From assembly GCA_964017965.1 (NCBI GenBank), contig CAXHNV010000004.1:62001-126000 (forward strand): a stretch of DNA of 64,000 nucleotides. Direction: 5' to 3'. This document shows positions 49,571-57,281 of this stretch, in pieces. Source of the DNA: UBA2883 sp964017965. Lineage in GTDB: Bacteria > Cyanobacteriota > Vampirovibrionia > Gastranaerophilales > Gastranaerophilaceae. The position numbers and the translations under genes are program-made. The notes under the pieces are model-generated. The model was given only the letters and a program-made list of their open reading frames with translations, was not told the origin of the DNA and did no database searches. Within the stretch, counting starts at the first letter, position 1; every line of letters starts with the position of its first letter.

Positions 49571-51364
49571 TTAAATACTTCTGAACTTAACCAAGTCTAC
49601 TTTTCTCATCCTTACGTTTTCAGGAGTAATTTCAACGAGTTCATCATCAGCGATGTATTCCATACAGTCTTCTAAAGATAAATCTTTATGAGCCTGTAAT
49701 GTAACCATAACATCAGCAGTGGAACTTCTCATATTAGTAAGTTTCTTTGTCTTGCAGATATTAACGGCAATGTCTTGAGCTCTGTTTCCTTCACCGATAA
49801 TCATACCTCTATAAACTTTAGTATGCGGAGTAATGAAGAACACACCTCTATCTTCATATTGAGCAAGAGCATAAGGAACAGCTTCACCTGTTTCGTGAGC
49901 AAGAATAGAACCCGCTCTTTGTTTAGGGATATCGCCTGCCATTTCTTTGTAATCTTCAAAGGTATGATACATAATACCTTCACCTCTTGTCATACGAATG
50001 AATTCGGTTCTGAAACCAATCAACCCGCGCGCAGGAACAGAGAATCTCATCTTAGTTCTGCCGTTTTCGTTATTCATCTCAAGCATAGTAGCTTTTCTGC
50101 CTGATAACCTGTCAATACAAGAACCTGCTGTTTCTTCCGGAGTATCGATAATAAGGTTTTCAAACGGTTCATACTGAACGCCGTTAACCTCTTTATAAAT
50201 AACTTCAGGTTTAGAGATTTGGAACTCGTAACCTTCACGTCTCATTGTTTCAATCAAGATACCCAAGTGAAGTTCACCACGACCGCTAACTCTAAAGCAA
50301 TCAGTACTATCTGTATCTTCAACTCTCAAACTAACGTTCTTTTCAAGTTCGTCATAAAGTCTTTTTCTAAGCTGTCTGCTTGTTACAAACTTACCTTCCT
50401 GACCTGCAAAAGGGCTGTCATTAACTGAGAAGTTCATCTGCAAAGTAGGTTCATCAACCTTAATCAAAGGAAGCGGGTCTTCCTTCCCAACTTCACAAAT
50501 AGTTTCACCGATTTGGATATCAGGAAAGCCTGCAATACCGATAATATCACCTGATTCAGCTTCTTCACATTCTACACGACCCAAATCTTTGAATTCATAT
50601 AGTTTAGCAATTTTACCTTTTTCAATAGTGCCGTCAGCTTTACATAAAGAAACCTGTTGTTGTGATTTAACAGTACCGTTAATCAATCTGCCGACAACGA
50701 TTCTGCCCACATATTCGTTATAATCAAGTGTTGTAGCCTGAAACTGTAACGGCAAGCTATCATCACCGGTAGGTGCCGGAATATTTTCTAAGATACAATC
50801 TAATAACGGAGTAATATCTTTTCTCTCATCATCCAATTCTTTGATAGCAAACCCTGCTAAACTGCTTGAATAAACATAAGGGAAGTCAATCAAATCATCT
50901 CTATCAGTAAGTTCTGTGAACAAATCAAATACTTTATCAAGTGTGCCGTCCGGATCAGCAGCCGGTTTATCAATCTTGTTAATAACAACAACGATTCTAA
51001 TACCTAACTCTAATGCCTTTGATAAAACGAATCTTGTTTGAGGCATAGGACCTTCTGCCGCGTCAACAATCAACAAAGCGCCGTCAACCATACCAAGTAC
51101 ACGTTCAACCTCCCCGCCAAAGTCAGCGTGACCCGGGGTGTCTACAACGTTAATCTTAGTACCTTTGTAATCGATTGAAATATTCTTAGAAAGGATTGTA
51201 ATCCCTCTTTCTTTCTCCAAATCGTTACTGTCAAGCACACGTTCCTGCACTTGTTGGTTTTCTCTAAAAACGCCGCTCTGTTTCAACATACAGTCAACAA
51301 GCGTTGTTTTACCGTGGTCAACGTGAGCGATAATAGCTATATTTCTAATATTTTCTTTATTCAT
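49571..51364 (-). CDS. typA: ribosome-associated GTPase TypA/BipA
   Basis: TypA is a translational GTPase related to EF-G that acts on ribosome assembly and stress responses. The 597-residue protein begins IRNIAIIAHVDHGKTTLVD (G1), has DTPGHADFGGEVERVLG (G3) and VVINKIDKP (G4). Domains II, III and V follow, with the characteristic RGRGELHLGIL-like GRGELHLGILIETMRREGYEF, and the BipA-specific C-terminal domain starts around 480. Full length and intact. It is monocistronic on the minus strand. Confidence 0.97.
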   Translation of the reverse strand: MNKENIRNIAIIAHVDHGKTTLVDCMLKQSGVFRENQQVQERVLDSNDLEKERGITILSKNISIDYKGTKINVVDTPGHADFGGEVERVLGMVDGALLIVDAAEGPMPQTRFVLSKALELGIRIVVVINKIDKPAADPDGTLDKVFDLFTELTDRDDLIDFPYVYSSSLAGFAIKELDDERKDITPLLDCILENIPAPTGDDSLPLQFQATTLDYNEYVGRIVVGRLINGTVKSQQQVSLCKADGTIEKGKIAKLYEFKDLGRVECEEAESGDIIGIAGFPDIQIGETICEVGKEDPLPLIKVDEPTLQMNFSVNDSPFAGQEGKFVTSRQLRKRLYDELEKNVSLRVEDTDSTDCFRVSGRGELHLGILIETMRREGYEFQISKPEVIYKEVNGVQYEPFENLIIDTPEETAGSCIDRLSGRKATMLEMNNENGRTKMRFSVPARGLIGFRTEFIRMTRGEGIMYHTFEDYKEMAGDIPKQRAGSILAHETGEAVPYALAQYEDRGVFFITPHTKVYRGMIIGEGNRAQDIAVNICKTKKLTNMRSSTADVMVTLQAHKDLSLEDCMEYIADDELVEITPENVRMRKVDLVKFRSI

Positions 51365-51458
51365 AAGAACATCCTATTCTATATTTCATTAGTGTTAGTT
51401 TTACACTAATATTTTAAACCCCTAAATGAGAATTTTCAAGAATAGGAATTAATTAATA

Positions 51459-52469
51459 TTAAACTTTCATCTCTTTTTCGAAACCGAATAAAGAACTTAC
51501 AGATTCATCATCGTGGATTCTTGAGATTGCTTGACCCAATAATGGAGCAACAGAGAGAATCTTCACATTAGACGGCAAATCTTCTTTATCCCAAGGAATA
51601 GTATTAGAAACAATACATTCTTCGATAGGAGCTGTTTTTAATCTTTCTAATGCAGGGCCTGAGAAAACAGCATGAGCAGCACCGACATAAACAGCTTTTG
51701 CACCTTTTGATTTCAATAGTTTAGCCGCTTCTGTAATGGTACCCGCAGTATCAATAATATCATCAAACATTAAACAAACTTTGCCTTCAACATCACCGAT
51801 AACGTGAGCTGCGATAGCTTCGTTGTGTTTGTCACGACGTTTGTCGATAATAGCAAGAGGACAGCCTAAACGTTTAGCAAACTGTCTTGTACGTTGAACA
51901 CCACCTGTATCAGGGCTGACAGCAACCATGTCTTCTTCCGGAATATTTAAACCTTTAATATAATCAACCAAAATCGGAGTTGCAAAAATGTGGTCTACAA
52001 GGATATTGAAGAAACCTTGAATCTGACCTGTATGCAAGTCCATAGCAAGCACTCTGTCTGTACCTGCCGTTGTTAATAAATCTGCAACTAATTTTGCTGT
52101 GATAGCTTCACGACCGGATGTTTTTCTATCCTGTCTTGCATATCCGTAATAAGGGATTACAGCAGTAATTGTTTTTGCACTTGCTCTTTTGAATGCGTCA
52201 ATAATAATCAATAACTCAACTAAGTTTTCGTTAACGGGATTGCATAACGGTTGAACGATAAATACATCATCACCACGAACACTTTCTTTTACCTGAGCAT
52301 AAATCTCACCGTCAGCAAAGTTTTTGATAACCATAGGACCAACTGTTGTACCGAGATAATCAGCTATTTCTTGAGCCAATTTCGGATTAGAACGTCCTGC
52401 AAAAAGTTTGATATCGTGAGTCGGATTAACAGCCCTTTCTAAATTCGGGTAAGTCATTTCAAGTACCAT
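51459..52469 (-). CDS. prs: ribose-phosphate pyrophosphokinase (PRPP synthetase)
   Basis: Prs makes PRPP from ribose-5-phosphate and ATP for nucleotides, His and Trp. The protein has KLFAGRSNPKLAQEIA, FADGEIYAQ, PYYGYARQDRKTSGREAITAKLVADLL and VVSPDTGG-like AVSPDTGGVQRTR. The PRPP loop FDDIIDTAGTI is also present. I place the start at ATG 52469 (336 residues), after a GAAAGGGA site. An in-frame ATG at 52550 would add 27 basic, unconserved residues. Length is then near the usual 315-330. Confidence 0.94.
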   Translation of the reverse strand: MVLEMTYPNLERAVNPTHDIKLFAGRSNPKLAQEIADYLGTTVGPMVIKNFADGEIYAQVKESVRGDDVFIVQPLCNPVNENLVELLIIIDAFKRASAKTITAVIPYYGYARQDRKTSGREAITAKLVADLLTTAGTDRVLAMDLHTGQIQGFFNILVDHIFATPILVDYIKGLNIPEEDMVAVSPDTGGVQRTRQFAKRLGCPLAIIDKRRDKHNEAIAAHVIGDVEGKVCLMFDDIIDTAGTITEAAKLLKSKGAKAVYVGAAHAVFSGPALERLKTAPIEECIVSNTIPWDKEDLPSNVKILSVAPLLGQAISRIHDDESVSSLFGFEKEMKV

Positions 52470-52582
52470 TATTATAAAATCCCTTTCATAGTTGCGTTTA
52501 TGATGAATAACATTTATAACTATTCTAATACTAAAGGGAGTTTCTGTCATGTATGTATAACAAAATATTAAGAAAATATTTC

Positions 52583-53929
52583 TTAAAGTTCTATACCCGC
52601 CATCATATCAACCATGGCTTGAATAGTAGTTTCCATAGTAACACTGTCTGATGTACGTTGTTGAAGAAAAGCGTTGATTTGCGGCATCATCTGAATCGCA
52701 ATATCGAGCTTAGGGTTACTACCCGGCTGATACATACCTACGTCAATCAAATCCTTGTTTTCACGGTACATAGAGAGCATTGTTCTCATCTTAGCGGCAG
52801 CCGATTTATGCTCAGGAGAAGCAATAGCAGACATCAAACGCGAAATACTTCCGAGGACATCAATTGCAGGATAATGATTACTTTCAGCCACTTTTCTTGA
52901 CAAGAAAATGTGACCGTCAACAATCCCCCGCACAATGTCAACGATAGGGTCAGAGATATCGTCACCTTCCATAAGTACCGTATATAATGCCGTAATTGAA
53001 CCTTTTGGACTGTTACCCGCACGTTCAAGTACTTTTTGTAACCACGAGAAGATAGAAGGCGGATAACCTTTCATCGTAGGCGGTTCGCCGATAGACAGCC
53101 CCACTTCACGACCTGCCATAGCACAACGTGTCACAGTATCTGTCATCAAGAAAACTTTGTTACCTTTGTCTCTGAAATACTCACAAACAGCCGTTGCCGT
53201 TAAGAGCGCTTTTTGTCTAATCAATGGAGGTTGGTCACCTGTTGAACATACAAGCACCGATTTTCTCATACCCTCAGGACCTAGAGAGTCTTCAATAAAC
53301 TCCTTAACCTCACGACCACGTTCACCAATCAGTGCAATAACGTTAACATCCGCGTCAGAGTTTCTTGCAATCATACCAAGCAAGGTACTTTTACCAACAC
53401 CTGAACCTGCAAACAAACCTAAACGCTGGCCGCAGCCCATAGTCATACAACCGTCGATTGCACGAACACCTGTTGAAAACTGTTCGGTGATAATCGGTCT
53501 TTCAAACGGTCCAGGAGGCGGACCTTCGATATTACGCCAGATAGCACCTTCTGTATTCATAGGCTTACCGTCCATAGGTTCACCCATAGGGGTGATAAGT
53601 CTGCCTAACAAGAAATCGCCAACAGGGATACAAATAGGTGCACCCGTTGATTCTACAAGACTGCCCTGACCTATACCCGCACCGTCGAGCAATAGCAATA
53701 ATTGAGCAACTTCACCCTTAAAAGCTACAACTTCAGCAGGTTTTTTTTCGCCATTGTAAGTCTCTATATAGCACAAATCACCAATCTTCAACCCGGGAAG
53801 CTTAACCTCAACCGTCAAGCCCAGAAGCTTTGATACAGTACCCTTGAACTGATACAATTGCGTTTCGTTTAGCTTTTCATCAACTTTGTTTTTTATTGCG
53901 TCAATATATTGCGAGTAATTTGAAACCAT
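52583..53929 (-). CDS. fliI: FliI/SctN-type flagellar or type III secretion ATPase
   Basis: The hexameric ATPase unfolds and feeds substrates into the flagellar/type III export gate at the inner membrane. The 448-residue protein has an N-terminal barrel (25-95) and Walker A FAGSGVGKST (173-182). Walker B-region ITALYTVLMEGDD, the REVGLSIGEPPTMKGYPPS block, and LSRKVAESNHYPAIDV are typical of FliI rather than F1 beta. FliI and SctN cannot be told apart with certainty. No other flagellar or secretion genes (fliH, fliJ, flhA) are adjacent, which is unusual. A minus-strand TAAAAT box ends six bases before the ATG, so the message is probably leaderless. Confidence 0.92.
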   Translation of the reverse strand: MVSNYSQYIDAIKNKVDEKLNETQLYQFKGTVSKLLGLTVEVKLPGLKIGDLCYIETYNGEKKPAEVVAFKGEVAQLLLLLDGAGIGQGSLVESTGAPICIPVGDFLLGRLITPMGEPMDGKPMNTEGAIWRNIEGPPPGPFERPIITEQFSTGVRAIDGCMTMGCGQRLGLFAGSGVGKSTLLGMIARNSDADVNVIALIGERGREVKEFIEDSLGPEGMRKSVLVCSTGDQPPLIRQKALLTATAVCEYFRDKGNKVFLMTDTVTRCAMAGREVGLSIGEPPTMKGYPPSIFSWLQKVLERAGNSPKGSITALYTVLMEGDDISDPIVDIVRGIVDGHIFLSRKVAESNHYPAIDVLGSISRLMSAIASPEHKSAAAKMRTMLSMYRENKDLIDVGMYQPGSNPKLDIAIQMMPQINAFLQQRTSDSVTMETTIQAMVDMMAGIEL

Positions 53930-53935
53930 AACGAT

Positions 53936-53992
53936 ATTTTAACACTAAATGTAAAGGTATAGCAAATTTTAGACAAAAGTTTACTTTATATA
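53936..53992. promoter_or_regulatory. back-to-back promoters of fliI and the HD-domain gene, with motif copy 5
   Basis: On the minus strand, TTGCTA (53965-53960) and TAAAAT (53941-53936) give an 18-nt spacer and end six bases before fliI. On the plus strand, CAAATT at 53963 and ACTTTATATA at 53983 repeat the conserved motif with its exact 20-base separation, four bases before ATG 53996. The two signals overlap in 66 bases. Confidence 0.55.
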
Positions 53993-53995
53993 AAT

Positions 53996-56305
53996 ATGGA
54001 ATTAAATGCAGTTAAGTCATTAACTACTTTTCGTGCTAATAATGACAGACAACAAACCCCAAATTTAACAAGACCTGCCGTGAATTCACAGCAGGCTAAT
54101 GACGTGTTTGTATCATCAGAAGCTAAACATACAACCAATATTTTTAGCAAAATTAAAGGTATAGTCCAAAGTCCTGAAGCAAAACATAAAATCAATACCG
54201 TTAAAATAACAAAACTACTTGTTCAAAACGGTTCTCTAAGTTTAAAAGATTTACCAAATTACAGTGAAGATATAAATGAATACGCCAAACAAGATTATAA
54301 AAAATTTGAAGCAAAATATAACGCAATTCTGGAACACGCTAAACAAGAAAGAAATTACAAAGAATTTATAAAACTTTATCAAATAGGTCCCGCACTAAGA
54401 TTTAAAAAGCTTGAAGCTCAGGATATAGACGAAATATACAGAATTAAAAACGAAAGAAAAACAGATTCTTCATCAAGCGGACTCAGTTTTTATTATTTTG
54501 TTCAAACATTAAAAAATTATGACAACTTCGACATTTTACCGGCAAGAACACAAAAGAACCTTATAGAAGCAAACGCCTACGAAATGCCGACATATAATAC
54601 ATTGACATTAGAAGAGGCACAAAACATTCCGGAATACTCTTCTCTAATGAAGTTTAACTATGTACAAGACTTGAAAACAGTTGATTCAAAAGAAGAATTT
54701 GTACAAAAAATGGATAAGCGAAGAAGAAATATTCCTTGTAAAGCTATCCCTGCAAATTCAGAGTATTTCACATCAACAGAAGATATCGAAAACCTTAGAA
54801 ATGCTTTAAACAAGACTGATTTAACAAAATACAAAACCGGATTCAAACTGGAATACCCAAGAGATGAATTTATCAATGACTTTAACGATTTAGTCGATGA
54901 TTTAGAACCCGATGAAAAGAAACAGGTGTTTGATAATTTTCAGTTCAAAATAAATACCGCAAACGATATTATTAACTATCCGAACCCTAATGCCACAGAT
55001 GATAATGGATTAGGACAGGAGCTTGTAAATAGCTTTATGCTTGAAAATAGGGTAAAACTGGAGCCGGAAGATAAAGCTCTGGAAATTGAGTTAAACAAAA
55101 TTATTAAGGCTTATCCTGAATTCATCTCCGTAATAGGAAAACTCCAACATAGAGGTGACAGTATCGATTATCATACATTTGACGATATGAAACGAATACT
55201 GAATAACCCGCAATTCGATGAACTGCCTGAATCTGAACAAAAGATATTAACTACGGCAACATTGTTCCACGACTTTGGAAAGATTCAGGGTGAAGTGGAT
55301 GAAGGTCATGCAAGAAAAAGTGCTATCGCCGCAAAAGAAATAATCAAAAAGACATCCTATACAAATGACGAAAAAGAAAGAATTTACAACCTCATAAACC
55401 ACAGTCACTGGCTCGTTGACGGGTCAAGCAACGAAGATATAGCGTTTGTATTCAGAAAGCCTAACGATTTTAAAATGGCAGAAATATTTGAAAAAGCAGA
55501 CTCAAACTCTGCAGGATTTGAATACAAACCCAACACTAAAAAAATAGCTGAAATAAAGAAAAACATTAAAGCTATCAATTCGAACGGAGTACTGTTATTC
55601 CCGGATAAACTGCCAACAGAAGACAAATACTATGACAGAACCGCTAACGGAGTAAGGTATCTTGATTTAAGAGACCCTGAAATGTCAGTTGAAAAATATG
55701 GTTATCCAAAAGGAACAAAAGTAAAAGACTTAAAATTCCTATGCCATTCATCAAGTGACGATCAAGACAACTTCAAAGCATTATGCGACGACAGCAAAGA
55801 GATTTGCCTGAGTACCAGTTTGTTAGATTATCGACACCGATTCTCCACAAATTATAACGGAATGGGTTCATATATCATGGACGCAAGCAATTCTAATATC
55901 TTGTTTGGCGGAAACGATATAGCAAATACAGGCGGACACCGCGGGTATGAATATGCTAAAAACACCTGTTATCTCAGAACTTCAACAGGTTACATAACAA
56001 ATATGGAAGAAGTCCGACCAAGGATTTCAAGACAGATAAAATCCGACTTAGGTCTATCTGATGAAGAATATTTGGAACTTTATACAAAAATCTGTAACCA
56101 AGAAAGTATCGAAGGTTCAGAAGAACTAAAAGAAAGTATTGAGCGTATAAAACAAGACCTCGTGCGACCAAAAACAAAAGAAGAAGCTCCTTATACCAAT
56201 GAAGTCGTAATTTTTAATCCAAAAATTTTGGCAGAAGTAATCCAAATGACACCTGAGGAACTGGAAAAATTTCATTATACAGATAAGATTTACGTGCTTG
56301 CTTAA
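53996..56305 (+). CDS. large HD-domain hypothetical protein, 769 aa, with N-terminal TFRA motif
   Basis: The middle contains an HD phosphohydrolase-like site: His425-Asp426 in TLFHDFGK, His438 in EGHARKSA, and a later INHSHW. The order and spacing resemble the HD part of CCA-adding enzymes and related phosphohydrolases. The first 400 residues and the last 180 match nothing I know. The C-terminal part contains STSLLDYRHRFSTNYNGMGSY and GGHRGYEYAKNTCYL, which read like a second catalytic or binding domain. The start is polar, with LTTFRANNDRQQTPN. No signal peptide. It is divergent from the fliI-type ATPase gene and shares the promoter region. Substrate and role are unknown. Confidence 0.72.
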   Translation: MELNAVKSLTTFRANNDRQQTPNLTRPAVNSQQANDVFVSSEAKHTTNIFSKIKGIVQSPEAKHKINTVKITKLLVQNGSLSLKDLPNYSEDINEYAKQDYKKFEAKYNAILEHAKQERNYKEFIKLYQIGPALRFKKLEAQDIDEIYRIKNERKTDSSSSGLSFYYFVQTLKNYDNFDILPARTQKNLIEANAYEMPTYNTLTLEEAQNIPEYSSLMKFNYVQDLKTVDSKEEFVQKMDKRRRNIPCKAIPANSEYFTSTEDIENLRNALNKTDLTKYKTGFKLEYPRDEFINDFNDLVDDLEPDEKKQVFDNFQFKINTANDIINYPNPNATDDNGLGQELVNSFMLENRVKLEPEDKALEIELNKIIKAYPEFISVIGKLQHRGDSIDYHTFDDMKRILNNPQFDELPESEQKILTTATLFHDFGKIQGEVDEGHARKSAIAAKEIIKKTSYTNDEKERIYNLINHSHWLVDGSSNEDIAFVFRKPNDFKMAEIFEKADSNSAGFEYKPNTKKIAEIKKNIKAINSNGVLLFPDKLPTEDKYYDRTANGVRYLDLRDPEMSVEKYGYPKGTKVKDLKFLCHSSSDDQDNFKALCDDSKEICLSTSLLDYRHRFSTNYNGMGSYIMDASNSNILFGGNDIANTGGHRGYEYAKNTCYLRTSTGYITNMEEVRPRISRQIKSDLGLSDEEYLELYTKICNQESIEGSEELKESIERIKQDLVRPKTKEEAPYTNEVVIFNPKILAEVIQMTPEELEKFHYTDKIYVLA

Positions 56306-56371
56306 TTAGTATATTTTAGATAAAATACTCTTGTAGTTTAGATTTGGTGTGCATAACAAGAAGGAGTATTT

Positions 56372-57256
56372 ATGAAAGGTATCGTATTAGCAGCAGGAGC
56401 AGGCACAAGGTTATATCCTGCATCACAACCTATATCAAAGATATTGTTACCTATATACGATAAACCTATGATATATTATCCGCTGTCAACTCTCATGCTT
56501 GCCGGGATTAAAGATATTCTTATTATCACAAACGAATCTGATTACGATAATTTTGTAAAAGTACTGGGAGACGGCTCTCAATTTGGTATAAACATTGAAT
56601 ACAAAATCCAATATATCCAAAAAGGGATTGCTGACGCGTTTATTATAGCAGAAGACTTTATAAACGGTGATGATTCAGCGCTAATCCTCGGAGATAATAT
56701 CTTCCACGGACACGGATTTTCTACAATAATGAAAAATGCGCTTGAAAACAAAGTCGGTGCAACAGTATTCGGTTATACCGTAAAAGACCCTGAAAGATTT
56801 GGGGTTGTTGAGTTTGACGAAAACAAAAAAGTATTGTCCTTAGAAGAAAAACCGGCTAATCCTAAATCAAACTATGCCGTAACAGGTCTGTACTTCTACG
56901 ACAGTAACGTTTGTGAATACGCAAAACAGCTTGAACCGTCAGCTAGAGGCGAACTGGAAATTACAGACTTAAACAAAATTTATCTTGAAAAAGGAACTCT
57001 TAATGTTGAAATCCTCGGCAGAGGTTTTGCTTGGCTTGATACAGGAACTCACGATTCTATGCTTCAAGCAAGTAACTTCGTACAATCTATGGAATTGAAC
57101 AAAGGTGTTAAAATCTCATGCTTAGAAGAAATCGCATACAGACAAGGGTTCATTTCAGCAAATGATTTGTTAAACAGAATAGAAAAATACAAAAATAACA
57201 CATACTATAACTATGTAAGAAACATTGTTATGCACGATTTAACTTGTGTTAAATAA
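56372..57256 (+). CDS. rmlA: glucose-1-phosphate thymidylyltransferase
   Basis: RmlA makes dTDP-glucose, the entry to dTDP-rhamnose and other deoxysugars. The 294-residue protein has the GIVLAAGAGTRLYPASQPISK signature (one Ala in place of the common GGSGTRL) and YDKPMIYYPLSTLMLAGI. It also has LGDNIFHGHGF and RGFAWLDTGTHDSM. Length and motifs fit the standard enzyme. rmlB, C and D are not nearby. An AAGGAG site precedes the ATG. It is followed after 25 bases by pheT, and the two may be co-transcribed. Confidence 0.95.
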   Translation: MKGIVLAAGAGTRLYPASQPISKILLPIYDKPMIYYPLSTLMLAGIKDILIITNESDYDNFVKVLGDGSQFGINIEYKIQYIQKGIADAFIIAEDFINGDDSALILGDNIFHGHGFSTIMKNALENKVGATVFGYTVKDPERFGVVEFDENKKVLSLEEKPANPKSNYAVTGLYFYDSNVCEYAKQLEPSARGELEITDLNKIYLEKGTLNVEILGRGFAWLDTGTHDSMLQASNFVQSMELNKGVKISCLEEIAYRQGFISANDLLNRIEKYKNNTYYNYVRNIVMHDLTCVK

Positions 57257-57281
57257 GAAGAATAGAGGAAGGTACAAATAA

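Noticed and set aside
52470..52550. ATG 52550 as start of prs
   Set aside because: It adds 27 residues not seen in PRPP synthetases; ATG 52469 follows a ribosome site and gives normal length.
53157..53669. 170-codon open frame antisense to fliI
   Set aside because: It has no ribosome site or recognisable product, and fliI on the other strand is unambiguous; it is a by-product of codon bias.
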